Shown: positions 19,305 to 28,874 of the stretch, one piece after another
How positions within the stretch are numbered: the stretch's first letter is position 1
Layout: each line of letters begins with the position of its first letter
NCBI RefSeq assembly: GCF_000244915.1
Contig: NZ_CM001442.1
Span: forward strand, 1,054,001-1,118,000
DNA from: Bradyrhizobium sp. WSM471
GTDB taxonomy: Bacteria; Pseudomonadota; Alphaproteobacteria; Rhizobiales; Xanthobacteraceae
Reading direction: 5' to 3'
DNA: 64,000 nucleotides
The notes under the pieces: generated by a model
The model's database searches: none
What the model was told of the DNA's origin: nothing
The model's input: only the letters and a program-made list of their open reading frames with translations
Program-made: the position numbers and the translations under genes

Positions 19305-20666
19305 TCAATCGTTGACCGGCGCCTCGCGTGCCGGTGCGGCGGGAAGGCGGCAGCGCACATAGGTCCTGGCGTCCACGCGCAGCAGTGACAGCGATCCGCT
19401 GAGCGCGCGCACGCGCTCATGCATGCCGGTCAGGCCGCGGCCGAACACATTGCCTTCGGGAAAGCCGCCGCCGTCGTCGGAAATCTCGATGACGATCGTC
19501 TCGCCGGCGAAGGTCGCCTGCACATGGGCATTGCTGGCGCCGGCATGGCGCAGCACGTTGGTCAGCGCTTCCTGAATCACGCGATAGACGGTCTGGGCCA
19601 GCGGCCCGTCGATCGCGTTGAGATCCGGATCAATCGTGTCCGTCAGGTTGATGGACGGCGCCTGCTTGCGAAAATTCCGGAGCAGCGTCTGCACACTGGT
19701 CTCCAGACCCAATTCCTCGATGTAGAGCGGTCGCAACCGGTCCAGGATGCGGCGGTTGGTCTGCTGGAGCGCCTCGACCGATTGCAACACATCCTGCGCC
19801 GAACTGCCGGGATTTCCCGCCGGGGGCGAGGCGTCGGCCAATGCGATCGTGCCGGCGCGGATGCTGAACAGCAGCGGACCGAGTTCGTCGTGCAGTTCGC
19901 GCGCGAGATCGCGCCGCTCATCGTCCTGGAGCGACACCAGCCGATGCAGCAGGTCGCGATTGTCCCGGCTCAATTGCGCCAGCGTTTCGGCCAGCGCGTT
20001 GGCTTCCTCGCAGCTTTGCCGGATTTCCGGCGGTCCTCCGACCGGGATCGGCGTTGCGTAGTCGCCGCGCCGCATCCGCGTGAGGCCTACGCCGAGATCT
20101 TGCAGTGGGCGCAGGGCCGATCCCGCGAAAACATAGGCAATGGTGCCGGTGAGCACCATCAGCATGGCAAGGAGGATGGTCAACGCGAGAAAGCCGATCC
20201 ACTTCTCGAACAGGTCGGCCGACAGGTCCGGCCGGAAGACGAGATCGCCGACACGCTTGTCGTCGATCGTCACCGGAGCTGCTGCCTCCATGTCCGGAAC
20301 GGTGAGCAGGTCGACAAACCATTGCGGGACGCCATGCGGCTTGCGCGGGCCGTCCCTCGCTGAGGACGCGGGACCCATCTCCGCGGCACGGAATTGGATA
20401 TCGGAGGAGGTGTCCAGAGAATGGACAAAGGCGTCGAGCGTCTGCCGCGGATTGTTCGAGGTGCGCAGGGTGTTGTTGAGCGCGGCGGCAACGGTCTGGA
20501 TCGAACGCCGCCCCGGCTCGTTCTCGTCCGCCAATTGGTCGGTCGCGAAGATCTGGAGCAGCACGCCGCTCATGATCAGCGCGGCGAGGAAGCTCATCCC
20601 GAGCGGCAGAAACAGTTGGGTCCTGAACGAGAAGCGGCGCCACATTAGGTCAATTCTAACGCGCAT
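19305..20666 (-). CDS. sensor histidine kinase, NarL-partner type
   Basis: A 453-residue kinase with a transmembrane helix near residues 15-40, a periplasmic sensory region of about 130 residues, a second helix near 160-185, a HAMP-like linker, and a HisKA_3 dimerisation box with His259 in RDLARELHDELGP. The ATPase domain has EALTNVLRHAGA and DDGGGFPEG and GRGLTGMHERV. It is divergent from a LuxR-type response regulator, so the two form a NarX/NarL-like pair. The signal sensed is unknown. Confidence 0.94.
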   Translation of the reverse strand: MRVRIDLMWRRFSFRTQLFLPLGMSFLAALIMSGVLLQIFATDQLADENEPGRRSIQTVAAALNNTLRTSNNPRQTLDAFVHSLDTSSDIQFRAAEMGPASSARDGPRKPHGVPQWFVDLLTVPDMEAAAPVTIDDKRVGDLVFRPDLSADLFEKWIGFLALTILLAMLMVLTGTIAYVFAGSALRPLQDLGVGLTRMRRGDYATPIPVGGPPEIRQSCEEANALAETLAQLSRDNRDLLHRLVSLQDDERRDLARELHDELGPLLFSIRAGTIALADASPPAGNPGSSAQDVLQSVEALQQTNRRILDRLRPLYIEELGLETSVQTLLRNFRKQAPSINLTDTIDPDLNAIDGPLAQTVYRVIQEALTNVLRHAGASNAHVQATFAGETIVIEISDDGGGFPEGNVFGRGLTGMHERVRALSGSLSLLRVDARTYVRCRLPAAPAREAPVND

Positions 20667-20730
20667 CGGTCGGATTTGCTCTTTCCATTTGTTCCCGTCG
20701 GTTTATGAGTCGAAAAACTAGAGAGTTACA

Positions 20731-21375
20731 ATGCAAGATACTGCCAAGCCGGCGACCCGCGTCCTGATTGTCGACGACCATCCCGTGGTGCTGTCCGGTT
20801 GCCGCACCCTGTTCGCCTCCGACCATTCGATCCGGATCGACGAGGCGACCGACGCCAAATCCGGGCATCGCGCCTATGTCAGCAAGCGGCCCGACGTCAC
20901 CGTGATTGACATCAGCCTGCCCGACGTCTCCGGCTTTGAATTGATGCGACGCATTCGCAAGGACGATCCCGACGCCAAGATCATCATGTTCAGCATGAAC
21001 GACGATCCGGCCTTCGTGGTGCGGGCGGTCGAGCTGGGGGCGCAGGGCTACGTCTCCAAGGGCGACGATCCCCGGATCCTGCTCAAGGCGGTGCGCAAGG
21101 TGGTTGCGGGTGACAATTTCATTTCACCGCAGCTCGCGGAAGCCGTGACGTTTTCCGGCGCGGCGATCAAGGCCAATCCTGCCTCGCTGATGACGCCGCG
21201 AGAGCTCGAGATTCTTCGTCTGCTGGGGCGAGGCGACAAGATCGTCGAGGTCGCCGAGGCGCTCGGCATCTCCTACAAGACCGTCGCCAACACCACCTCC
21301 CTGCTCAAGCAGAAGCTCGGTGCCAAGAACCATTCCGACCTGATCCGGATCGCGGTGGAAATCGGGATGAACTGA
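20731..21375 (+). CDS. NarL/LuxR-type response regulator
   Basis: A 214-residue regulator. The receiver domain has the acidic VDDHP pocket, the phospho-accepting Asp60 in VTVID, and a Lys in GYVSKGD. A LuxR-type HTH follows with LTMPRELEILRLLGRG-like spacing (TPRELEILRLLGRGDKI) and ISYKTVANTTSLLKQKL. It is divergent from the histidine kinase at 19305-20666, its probable partner. GAGAG precedes the ATG at a good distance. Targets are unknown. Confidence 0.94.
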   Translation: MQDTAKPATRVLIVDDHPVVLSGCRTLFASDHSIRIDEATDAKSGHRAYVSKRPDVTVIDISLPDVSGFELMRRIRKDDPDAKIIMFSMNDDPAFVVRAVELGAQGYVSKGDDPRILLKAVRKVVAGDNFISPQLAEAVTFSGAAIKANPASLMTPRELEILRLLGRGDKIVEVAEALGISYKTVANTTSLLKQKLGAKNHSDLIRIAVEIGMN

Positions 21376-21384
21376 CGCCCGGGG

Positions 21385-21423
21385 CGCCGAACCGGCTGCT
21401 CCAGGATGCTGCCGGTTCGGCGG
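21385..21423 (+). terminator. hairpin after the response regulator
   Basis: GCCGAACCGGC and GCCGGTTCGGC pair around a 14-base loop (a further AGC/GCT pair is possible inside). There is no clear T-run, so it is a weak intrinsic terminator at best. Confidence 0.5.
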
Positions 21424-21659
21424 GGCGGACCGGTCTCGGCGCTCCGCCGGGCAATGCATGGATAGCGCCGACACCATCCGCCGACACAATGAGCCGAGCC
21501 GTCGTTCGTTCCCGAACTCTCCGGCGGGAAATAACAGCAATGCGTGATGCATGGACGCTGGTGAGCGCTTGCTTGCGCCGAAACGCATCGGGAAAAACAG
21601 GAACATTTTCTCGCGCATCCCGTTTTGACCCTTGACGATCTCATGACAGGCGACGAAAG

Positions 21660-21766
21660 CTTGTGCGAACAGTTTTAGCGGGTCGGTGACCCCAAGAGGC
21701 TAAACCGGTCTGCACACAACGACAGACCTTCCAAGAGAGGGCTGCGGCATTGCCGCAGCCCTTTTC
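21660..21766 (+). ncRNA. candidate small RNA with three hairpins and intrinsic terminator
   Basis: The stretch folds by eye into three successive stem-loops. The first has an outer stem GTTTTAGC (21672-21679) with GCTAAAC (21699-21705) and an inner stem GGGTC-GGT-GACCC. The second is GGTCTG (21707-21712) with CAGACC (21723-21728). The third is GGGCTGCGGC (21739-21748) with GCCGCAGCCC (21752-21761) followed by TTTT, a classical terminator. An unpaired CTTCCAAGAGA lies between stems two and three. No ORF is in the segment, and it is separated from both neighbouring genes. TTGACG at 21632 could be a -35 element, though no good -10 follows. I do not recognise an Rfam family; the SRP RNA signature is absent. 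Confidence 0.6.
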
Positions 21767-21928
21767 GTTGGCACCCCTTTTCGTTGGGAAGGGCTCAGTT
21801 GCGAAGCGGTTTCCTGATGCCGCAAAACACTTTATGGTGGCTCAAAGCCTCTGGCTGTTGACAAGTAATTTCGTAAAATCAAAGGCTTGCGGATCGAGCC
21901 CAGGCTTGGCCGGCCTTTGGAGGGCAGT
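21766..21928 (+). promoter_or_regulatory. thrC leader and possible promoter
   Basis: AT-richer than its surroundings. TTGACA at 21858-21863 matches the -35 consensus; the -10 partner is unclear. GGAGGGC just before the TTG start of thrC is a good ribosome-binding site. Confidence 0.4.
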
Positions 21929-23347
21929 TTGACTCGTTATATCTCGACCCGGGGCGAGGCCCCCGAACTCGGCTTCTGCGACGTGATGCTGACCGGGCTC
22001 GCCCGCGACGGCGGCCTGTATGTGCCGGCCATTTGGCCGCAACTCTCGACTGACGCCATCGCCGGCTTCTTCGGTCGTCCCTATTGGGAGGTCGCGGTCG
22101 AGGTGATCCGCCCCTTCGTCGCCGGCGAGATCTCGGACGCCGAGCTCGGCCGCATGGCGAACGAGGCCTACGCCACCTTCCGCCATCCGGCGGTGGTGCC
22201 GCTGCGCCAGATGGCGCCGCACCAGTTCGTGCTGGAGCTGTTCCACGGTCCGACGCTCGCCTTCAAGGACGTGGCGATGCAGCTGATCTCGCGGCTGATG
22301 GACCACGTGCTCGCCAAGCGCGGCCAGCGCACCACCATCGTGGTCGCGACTTCGGGCGACACCGGCGGTGCTGCGGTCGACGCGTTTGCGGGGCTCGAAA
22401 ATGTCGATCTCATCGTGCTGTTCCCGCATGGCCGCATCTCCGAGGTGCAGCGGCGGATGATGACGACGGCGGGCGCGGCCAACGTCCATGCGCTCGCCGT
22501 CGAGGGCAATTTCGACGATTGCCAGGCCATCGTGAAGGCGATGTTCAACAACCATCGCTTCCGCGATGCGACGGCGCTGTCCGGCGTCAATTCCATCAAT
22601 TGGGCGCGCATCGTCGCCCAAGTGGTCTACTATTTCACCTCCGCCGTTGCCGTCGGCGCACCCGCGCGCGCGGTGGACTTCGTCGTGCCGACCGGCAATT
22701 TCGGCGACATCTTTGCCGGTTATGTCGCCAAGCGCATGGGTCTTCCGGTGCGGACCTTGGGCATCGCCGCCAACGTCAACGACATCCTGGCGCGTACGCT
22801 GAAGACCGGGATCTACGAGGTGCGCGAGGTCCACGCGACGGCGTCGCCGTCGATGGACATCCAGATCTCCTCGAATTTCGAGCGGCTGCTGTTCGAGGCT
22901 GGCGGGCGCGATGCCGCCAGCGTGCGCCGTCTGATGGATTCGCTGAAGCAGTCGGGCCGCTTCGTGCTGCCCGATGCGACGCTGGCCGCGATCCGCGAGG
23001 GATTCGACGCAGGCCGGGCCGACGAGACCGAGACCGCGGCCGCGATCCGCGCCGCCTGGCGCGAGGCGGGCGAGCTGGTCGATCCCCACACCGCGGTCGC
23101 GCTTGCGGTCGCCGACCGCGACACCACGGACCGGACGGTTCCCAGCATCGTGCTGTCCACTGCCCATCCGGCCAAATTCCCTGATGCGGTCGAAGCGGCC
23201 TGCGGCCAGCGGCCGCAACTGCCGGCCTGGCTCGATGGTCTGATGACCAAATCCGAACACATGAAGGTGATGAAGAACGACCAGGCCGAGGTCGAGCGGT
23301 TCGTGCTGTCGGTCAGCCGCGCCGCGAAACAGGGAGTTGCCGGATGA
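21929..23347 (+). CDS. thrC: threonine synthase
   Basis: A 472-residue PLP enzyme converting O-phosphohomoserine to threonine. The N-terminal TRYISTRGEAPELGFCD is the usual alphaproteobacterial start, and FKDVAMQL carries the PLP lysine. ATSGDTGGAAVDAF, a phosphate-binding loop, and VPTGNFGDIFAGYVAKRMG are present. The start is TTG at 21929, set by GGAGGGC upstream and by where family similarity begins. The ATGA at the end couples it to the M16 protease gene. Confidence 0.95.
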   Translation: MTRYISTRGEAPELGFCDVMLTGLARDGGLYVPAIWPQLSTDAIAGFFGRPYWEVAVEVIRPFVAGEISDAELGRMANEAYATFRHPAVVPLRQMAPHQFVLELFHGPTLAFKDVAMQLISRLMDHVLAKRGQRTTIVVATSGDTGGAAVDAFAGLENVDLIVLFPHGRISEVQRRMMTTAGAANVHALAVEGNFDDCQAIVKAMFNNHRFRDATALSGVNSINWARIVAQVVYYFTSAVAVGAPARAVDFVVPTGNFGDIFAGYVAKRMGLPVRTLGIAANVNDILARTLKTGIYEVREVHATASPSMDIQISSNFERLLFEAGGRDAASVRRLMDSLKQSGRFVLPDATLAAIREGFDAGRADETETAAAIRAAWREAGELVDPHTAVALAVADRDTTDRTVPSIVLSTAHPAKFPDAVEAACGQRPQLPAWLDGLMTKSEHMKVMKNDQAEVERFVLSVSRAAKQGVAG

Positions 23348-24633
23348 GCGTCGAGATTTCCAAGCTTGCGTCCGGCCTGACTGTCGTCACCGACAAGATG
23401 CCTCATCTCGAGACCGCGGCGCTCGGCGTCTGGGCCGGCGTCGGCGGGCGTGACGAGAAGCCCAACGAGCACGGCATCTCGCATCTTCTGGAACATATGG
23501 CGTTCAAGGGCACCACGAAGCGCTCCTCGCGCGAGATCGTCGAGGAGATCGAGGCGGTCGGCGGCGACCTCAATGCCGGCACCTCGACCGAGACCACATC
23601 CTATTATGCGCGGGTGCTGAAGGCCGACGTGCCGCTCGCGCTCGACGTGCTCGCCGATATCCTGGCCAATCCCGCCTTCGAGCCCGACGAGCTCGAGCGC
23701 GAGAAGAACGTCATCGTGCAGGAGATCGGCGCGGCGCAGGACACGCCAGACGACGTCGTCTTCGAGCATCTCAACGAGCTCTGCTATCCCGACCAGCCGA
23801 TGGGCCGCTCGCTGCTCGGCACCGCGAAGACCTTGCGCGCCTTCAGCCGCGACTCCTTGCGCGACTATCTGTCGACGCATTACCGCGGGCCGGACATGGT
23901 GGTGGCGGCAGCCGGCGCGGTCGATCACAAGCAGGTGGTCGCCGAGGTCGAGCAGCGCTTTGCCAGTTTTGACGGGACAGCGGGTCCCAAGCCGCAACCC
24001 GCACAGTTCGGCAAGGGCGGCACCAAGGTGGTGCATCGCGAGCTCGAGCAGGCGCATCTGACGCTGGCGCTGGAGGGCGTGCCGCAGACCGATCTGTCGC
24101 TGTTCTCGCTCCAGGTCTTCACCAATATCCTCGGCGGCGGGATGTCGTCGCGGCTGTTTCAGGAGGTGCGCGAGAAGCGCGGCCTCTGTTACTCGATCTA
24201 CTCGTTCCACGCGCCCTATACCGACACCGGCTTCTTCGGCCTCTACACCGGCACCGATCCGGCCGATGCCCCCGAGATGATGGAGGTCGTGGTCGATATC
24301 ATGAATGATTCGGTCGAGACCCTGACCGAGGTCGAGATCGCGCGGGCCAAGGCGCAGATGAAGGCGGGTCTGCTGATGGCGCTGGAGAGCTGTTCGTCCC
24401 GTGCCGAGCAGCTCGCCCGGCATGTGCTGGCCTATGGCCGGCCCCAGACCGCCGAGGAGCTGGTGGCCCGGATCGACGCCGTCAGCGTCGAATCGACCCG
24501 GGATGCGGCGCGTGCGCTGCTTTCGCGCAGCCGCCCTGCGGTTGTCGCATTGGGCAGTGGCAGGGGTCTGGACACGGCGGTGTCTTTTGCGGAAGGATTG
24601 ACCCGGGCACGCGCCAAGGCGCGGCTGCATTAG
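23344..24633 (+). CDS. M16 family zinc peptidase (processing-protease-like)
   Basis: A 429-residue protein with the inverted zinc motif HLLEH (His47, Glu50, His51) in HGISHLLEHMAFKGT and a downstream Glu in the NVIVQEIG segment. The second inactive domain, with GGGMSSRLFQEVREKRGLCY, is present as in mitochondrial processing peptidase relatives. It likely degrades or processes small peptides. It overlaps thrC by four bases and is followed by a GNAT gene; the same order is common in Bradyrhizobiaceae as far as I recall. Confidence 0.95.
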   Translation: MSVEISKLASGLTVVTDKMPHLETAALGVWAGVGGRDEKPNEHGISHLLEHMAFKGTTKRSSREIVEEIEAVGGDLNAGTSTETTSYYARVLKADVPLALDVLADILANPAFEPDELEREKNVIVQEIGAAQDTPDDVVFEHLNELCYPDQPMGRSLLGTAKTLRAFSRDSLRDYLSTHYRGPDMVVAAAGAVDHKQVVAEVEQRFASFDGTAGPKPQPAQFGKGGTKVVHRELEQAHLTLALEGVPQTDLSLFSLQVFTNILGGGMSSRLFQEVREKRGLCYSIYSFHAPYTDTGFFGLYTGTDPADAPEMMEVVVDIMNDSVETLTEVEIARAKAQMKAGLLMALESCSSRAEQLARHVLAYGRPQTAEELVARIDAVSVESTRDAARALLSRSRPAVVALGSGRGLDTAVSFAEGLTRARAKARLH

Positions 24634-24672
24634 GAGCCGCGCACGGGTTGATCCGTCCCGGGAAGCATCACC

Positions 24673-25260
24673 ATGGCCCTCTTTCGCCTGCCATCCAGTG
24701 GACCCGCCGCTCTCGCGCCGCGCGGCAACGGCCTGTTGCTACGCGCGCCGCAGATGTCGGATTTCCTGCAATGGGCCCATCTGCGCGAGTCCAGCCGCGA
24801 TTACCTGACGCCCTGGGAGCCGATCTGGCCGTCGGACGATCTCACGCGCTCCGGTTTCCGCCGTCGCCTGCGGCGCTATTCCGAGGACATCGCGGCGGAC
24901 CGATCCTATCCCTTTCTGATCTTCCGGGAGCTCGACGGCGCCATGGTCGGCGGCATCACGCTCGCCAATGTCCGCCGCGGCATCGTCCAGGCCGGCACCA
25001 TCGGCTATTGGGTCGGCAAGCCCCACGCCCAGCGCGGCTACATGACGGCCGCGCTGCGGGTGCTGCTGCCGACGCTGTTCGGCGAGCTCAATCTGCACCG
25101 GGTCGAGGCCGCCTGCATCCCGACCAATGCGCCCTCGATCCGGGTGCTGGAGAAGTGCGGTTTCTCCCGTGAGGGGCTGGCGCGCCGCTATCTCTGCATC
25201 AACGGGATCTGGCAGGACCATTTGCTGTTCGGTCTGCTGCACGAGGATTTCCGCGGCTGA
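24673..25260 (+). CDS. GNAT N-acetyltransferase (RimJ-like)
   Basis: A 195-residue acetyltransferase. GYWVGKPHAQRGYMTAALRVLL contains the acetyl-CoA loop (Q/R-x-x-G-x-G/A type, here AQRGYM) in two readable parts, and VEAACIPTNAPSIRVLEKCGF is the following C-terminal block. RimJ/RimL enzymes acetylate N-terminal amino groups of ribosomal proteins, but a different acceptor is possible. It lies 39 bases after the M16 gene, probably in the same transcript. Confidence 0.9.
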   Translation: MALFRLPSSGPAALAPRGNGLLLRAPQMSDFLQWAHLRESSRDYLTPWEPIWPSDDLTRSGFRRRLRRYSEDIAADRSYPFLIFRELDGAMVGGITLANVRRGIVQAGTIGYWVGKPHAQRGYMTAALRVLLPTLFGELNLHRVEAACIPTNAPSIRVLEKCGFSREGLARRYLCINGIWQDHLLFGLLHEDFRG

Positions 25261-25365
25261 GCCCGTTCATTCATGTGACCAAAGTCTGCTGTGTGCCTGC
25301 CTTGGGTTCGCCGGTTTTGACGATATAACGGCGCAAGCCGGCCGGTGATCGGCCGGGATGTCGTC

Positions 25366-26040
25366 ATGGAGTATGGGGCGTTGAGGGTGCAGGAGCTTCG
25401 GTCATCGCGAAATGCGTTGCGGCGGGGGGCAGCGGTCGCGCTGGCGTTGTCGGTTGCGCTTGTCTCCGTCTCGCCGGTTGCGGCGCAGTCGCTGACCGAT
25501 CGATTCAAGGGCCTGTTCGGCGGCAAGTCGGACGAGCCGGCCCAACCCAAGCCGGCGCCTGCGCCAGGCCAGCCGGCGGCTGATGACGATCTTGATTGCC
25601 CGCAGGTCACGGTGCGTGCCGGAGCTTCCACCTACGCGGTCGGTGCCACCGGCAAGCCGGCCATCGGCAATGAGATCCGCTTCCAGGCCACCATCACCAA
25701 GATGGCGCGCGAATGCGCCCGCAATGGCGGCGATATCACGGCCCGGATCGGCATCCAGGGGCGCGTCATTGCCGGTCCCGCCGGCGCGCCTGCGAGCGTC
25801 GAGGTACCGCTGCGCGTCGCCGTGGTGCAGGGCGGCATCGGCGAGAAGGTGATCGCCTCCAAGGCCTACCGGACCACGGTCGGAATGTCGGAGGGCGGCA
25901 GCGTGCCGTTCACCTTCGTGGCTGAAGATCTGGTCTATCCGATGCCTTCGGCCAAGGACGCCGACAGCTACATCTTCTATGTCGGCTTCGATCCGCAGGC
26001 GCTCTCGCCCGCGCCGAAGGCGCGGGCGAAGAAGAAGTAA
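25366..26040 (+). CDS. exported protein of unknown function
   Basis: A 224-residue protein not assigned to a family. A hydrophobic stretch ending SVSPVAAQS (about residue 42) looks like an export signal. A low-complexity Pro/Ala linker (about residues 60-75) follows, and then a beta-rich domain starting DDLDCPQVTVRAGAS. The second Cys is in ARECARNGGD, so a single disulphide is possible. The C-terminus is a Lys-rich tail. GTG at 25345 is an alternative start. Confidence 0.8.
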   Translation: MEYGALRVQELRSSRNALRRGAAVALALSVALVSVSPVAAQSLTDRFKGLFGGKSDEPAQPKPAPAPGQPAADDDLDCPQVTVRAGASTYAVGATGKPAIGNEIRFQATITKMARECARNGGDITARIGIQGRVIAGPAGAPASVEVPLRVAVVQGGIGEKVIASKAYRTTVGMSEGGSVPFTFVAEDLVYPMPSAKDADSYIFYVGFDPQALSPAPKARAKKK

Positions 26041-26056
26041 CCACGTAAGGATAGTC

Positions 26057-26156
26057 GTCATGCCCCGCGAAGGCGCATCCCGTACACCGCGGCTTCTCGA
26101 CTGATCAGGACTGTCTCTGGAATACTGGATCGCCCGCTTTCGCGGGCGATGACATC
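26057..26156. repeat. palindromic repeat, GTCATCG-GCGGGCGAT type, copy 1
   Basis: In the - orientation this reads GTCATCGCCCGCGAAAGCGG then GCGATCCAGTATTCCAGAGAC and a downstream GAGAAGCCGCGGTGTAC. The same order of blocks occurs on + at 33891-33969. It lies between the exported-protein gene and the convergent atp operon. Confidence 0.8.
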
Positions 26157-26184
26157 AGATTTGCCGATGCAGTGCCCACAAACA

Positions 26185-26215
26185 AAAAAGCCGGCGCTCA
26201 TCGCGCCGGCTTTTT
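26185..26215. terminator. intrinsic terminator of the atp Fo operon
   Basis: AAAAAGCCGGCGC / GCGCCGGCTTTTT pair over 13 bases around a TCATC loop. It is symmetrical and can end both the atp operon on - and transcripts arriving on +. Confidence 0.88.
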
Positions 26216-26236
26216 GATGGGTGAGGGCGAAGCCCC

Positions 26237-26722
26237 TCAGTTCAGCTTCTGCCTGACTTCGGTGATGCCCTTGGCGAGCAGATCGTCGGCGACCTGGCCT
26301 TTGACCGACTGCGACAGGATCGTGGAGGCGGCCTGGACGGCGGCTTCCGCGGCTGCGGCGCGAACATCGGCCACCGCCTGGGCCTCGGCGAGCGCGATCT
26401 TGCCCTCCGCGGTCTTGGTGCGGCGAGCGACGAAATCTTCCACCTTGGCCTTGGCCTCGATTGCGATGCGCTCGGCTTCGCTCTTCGCGTTCGCGATGAT
26501 GTCGGCGGCCTCGCGTTCGGCCGAGGCGGTGCGCGCCTTGTAGTCGGCGAGCACCTTGGCGGCTTCCTGCTTGAGGCGCGTCGCGTCGTCGAGCTCGGCC
26601 TTGATGCGATCGGCGCGATGGTCGAGCGCAGTCATGGCCTTCTTGAAGACCCCGAGATAGCCGAACACGACCATGAGGATCACGAAGGCGATGGCGACCC
26701 AGGTTTCAGGATCGAAGAACAT
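26237..26722 (-). CDS. atpF: ATP synthase subunit b
   Basis: The 161-residue peripheral-stalk subunit of Fo. It has an N-terminal membrane helix (about residues 8-26, [17 protein letters not shown]) and a long charged coiled coil to the C-terminus. It holds F1 static against the c-ring. It is the last gene of the operon, five bases after the b' gene. Confidence 0.93.
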   Translation of the reverse strand: MFFDPETWVAIAFVILMVVFGYLGVFKKAMTALDHRADRIKAELDDATRLKQEAAKVLADYKARTASAEREAADIIANAKSEAERIAIEAKAKVEDFVARRTKTAEGKIALAEAQAVADVRAAAAEAAVQAASTILSQSVKGQVADDLLAKGITEVRQKLN

Positions 26723-26727
26723 ATCGA

Positions 26728-27291
26728 TTAACCCTTCAAGGACGCATCAACGGCGGCATTGACCAACGCCGCGTCCGGAACCACGCCGGTGAGCTGCTGC
26801 ACGATGGTGCCTGCCGCATCGGCCGCGATGCCGCGGACGTTGCTCATGGCGGTCGCACGGGTCGAGGCGATGGTCTTCTCCGCCTCGGCGAGCTTCGCCG
26901 CCAATTGCTCTTCCAGCGCCTTGCGCTCGGCGTCCGCCTGCGCATTCGCCTTGTCGCGGGACTCGTTGCCGATGGCCTGCGCGCGCGAGCGTGCCGAAGC
27001 AAGCTCGCTTTCATAGGCCTTCAGCGCCGCTTCGGACTGGTCCTTCAGCTTCTGCGCTTCGGCGAGGTCGCCCTCGATCTTGTTCTGACGCGCCTCGATC
27101 GCACCGCCGACGCGCGGCAGAGCGAGCTTGGACACGATCACGTAAAGCGCGACGAAGAAGATCGCGAGCGACACCAGCTGCGAAGCATAGGTGCCGCTCT
27201 CGAACGGCGGAAAACCGCCACCGTGACCGCCTTCGGACCCGGTGTGGGCGCCCGTCGCCGGACCTTTTGCGCCGCCATGACTTTCAGCCAT
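26728..27291 (-). CDS. atpF2: ATP synthase subunit b' (second b subunit)
   Basis: A 187-residue second stalk subunit, typical of photosynthetic and alphaproteobacterial ATP synthases, which use a b/b' heterodimer. A Gly/His-rich N-terminal extension of about 35 residues comes before the membrane helix ([14 protein letters not shown]), then a long coiled coil. It follows the c subunit gene in the order I-B-E-b'-b. The naming of the two b genes varies between annotations. Confidence 0.9.
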   Translation of the reverse strand: MAESHGGAKGPATGAHTGSEGGHGGGFPPFESGTYASQLVSLAIFFVALYVIVSKLALPRVGGAIEARQNKIEGDLAEAQKLKDQSEAALKAYESELASARSRAQAIGNESRDKANAQADAERKALEEQLAAKLAEAEKTIASTRATAMSNVRGIAADAAGTIVQQLTGVVPDAALVNAAVDASLKG

Positions 27292-27351
27292 GGATTACTC
27301 CTGTTGCTGTCATGCGCGTCGCTTCGGCTGAAGCGGCGCGAAAAATCGTCC

Positions 27352-27582
27352 TCAGAGCGGAACGAACAGCAGCAGCAGCGCGATCAGCAGCGAGAAAATG
27401 CCGAGCGCTTCGGTCACGGCGAAGCCGAAGATCAGATTGCCGAACTGGCCCTGAGCGGCCGAGGGGTTGCGAACGGCTGCGGCGAGGTAGTTGCCGAAGA
27501 TCACGCCGACGCCGACGCCCGCGCCGCCCATGCCGATGCATGCGATGCCCGCGCCGATAAGTTTTGCTGCTGCCGGATCCAT
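27352..27582 (-). CDS. atpE: ATP synthase subunit c
   Basis: A 76-residue hairpin of two membrane helices forming the rotor ring. Helix one is Gly/Ala rich. The proton-carrying Glu58 lies in [10 protein letters not shown] in helix two, and the polar loop [10 protein letters not shown] is between. There is no sign of a sodium-binding set. An AAGGAGTCT site precedes the start. Confidence 0.95.
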   Translation of the reverse strand: MDPAAAKLIGAGIACIGMGGAGVGVGVIFGNYLAAAVRNPSAAQGQFGNLIFGFAVTEALGIFSLLIALLLLFVPL

Positions 27583-27635
27583 TTTAGACTCCTTGGAAGA
27601 AAGATTGGGTTTTGGGTGGAAATTCCCCGGACCGC

Positions 27636-28385
27636 TCAGTGTCCCGGATGAATGGCGTCGTTGAGGTAGATGCAGGTCAGGATCGCAAACACATAGGCTT
27701 GCAGGAACGCGACCAGAATCTCGAGGGCGTACAGCGCGACCGTGAGCGCCAGCGGCAGCACGCCGCCGACCCAGCCGAGGGCGCCGAGCGAGAAGCCGAG
27801 CATGGCGACGAAGCCCGCGAACACCTTCAGCGCGATGTGGCCGGCCAGCATGTTGGCGAACAGACGGACGCTGTGGGAGACCGGCCGCAGGAAGAACGAC
27901 AGGATCTCGATGAACATCACCAGCGGCAGGATGTAGCCGGGGACGCCGTGGGGCACGAAGATCGAGAAGAATTTCAGGCCGTTCTTGGCGACGCCGTAGA
28001 TCAGCACCGTGAAGAAGACCAGCAGCGCGAGCGCGGCGGTGACGATCAGATGGCTCGAGATCGTGAAGGTGTAGGGGATGATGCCGACCAGGTTCGAAAC
28101 GCAGATGAACATGAACAGCGAGAAGATCAGCGGGAAGAACTTCATGCCTTCCGCGCCGGCCGTCGAGCGGATGGTCGAGGCCACGAACTCGTAGGAGATC
28201 TCGGCGACCGACTGCAGGCGGCCGGGAACCAGCTGCGTGCCGCTGGCGAGCATCAGGATCGAGATGATCGCGACCGCCACCAGCATGTAGAGCGACGAAT
28301 TGGTGAAGGCGATCGTGTGGTTGCCGATATGGCCCAGGGTGAAGAGAGGCTCGATGTTGAACTGGTGGATCGGATCGATTTTCAT
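27636..28385 (-). CDS. atpB: ATP synthase subunit a
   Basis: A 249-residue membrane subunit forming the proton half-channels. The conserved Arg lies in the segment [19 protein letters not shown], and the C-terminal helix block [14 protein letters not shown] is present. The start [15 protein letters not shown] at 28385 matches alphaproteobacterial forms; the frame stays open upstream, but that stretch is GC-rich and repetitive (repeated CGGTCTGCCG), not coding. Confidence 0.95.
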   Translation of the reverse strand: MKIDPIHQFNIEPLFTLGHIGNHTIAFTNSSLYMLVAVAIISILMLASGTQLVPGRLQSVAEISYEFVASTIRSTAGAEGMKFFPLIFSLFMFICVSNLVGIIPYTFTISSHLIVTAALALLVFFTVLIYGVAKNGLKFFSIFVPHGVPGYILPLVMFIEILSFFLRPVSHSVRLFANMLAGHIALKVFAGFVAMLGFSLGALGWVGGVLPLALTVALYALEILVAFLQAYVFAILTCIYLNDAIHPGH

Positions 28386-28499
28386 CAGCGCGGCATCTCT
28401 TGGTCTGCCGGGCGATGCCGGCGGGTCTCGGTCTGCCGGTCGGGCCCGGCCCGTACCGGCACGAGCCGGCACGATCATTCCTCTCCTGGAGTGGATCGC

Positions 28500-28874
28500 T
28501 TAAGAACCACCGCGCCTGTTCTGACCCGCACCTGCCGTTCTCACCACATTCACCACGCCGGCGACGAAGCCCAGCAGCAGGAACACGATGAATCCGAAAG
28601 GCGACGTCGACAGCAAGCGGTCGAAACCCCAGCCAATCCCCGCTCCGACAACGACCCCGGCGACCAACTCGGAGGATAACCGAAAACCAAGCGCCATCGC
28701 CGAGGCTCTGGCCGCTCTGTCCTCACCGTCACCTGCGGGTTGCTCGGTCTTGACGTGGCGGCCGCGAAATTCGGACAACCGCTGATCAAGATTTCCGAGC
28801 CGATCGGAAAGCGCAGCTTCCTCGGGCGATCTATCGCGATCTCCATTCTCGCCGTGTCCCGTGCCCTGTGTCAT
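28500..28874 (-). CDS. atpI: AtpI/AtpZ-type protein
   Basis: A 124-residue protein with a charged N-terminal half and two C-terminal transmembrane helices with the AtpI pattern [26 protein letters not shown] (split by a turn). It opens the Fo operon; AtpI is thought to help c-ring assembly or Mg uptake. The F1 genes are not in this window, as usual for Rhizobiales. Confidence 0.9.
   Translation of the reverse strand: MTQGTGHGENGDRDRSPEEAALSDRLGNLDQRLSEFRGRHVKTEQPAGDGEDRAARASAMALGFRLSSELVAGVVVGAGIGWGFDRLLSTSPFGFIVFLLLGFVAGVVNVVRTAGAGQNRRGGS

Noticed and set aside
21660..21766. SRP (4.5S) RNA or tmRNA as identity of the small RNA
   Set aside because: The conserved SRP tetraloop/bulge sequence and the tRNA-like ends of tmRNA are absent.
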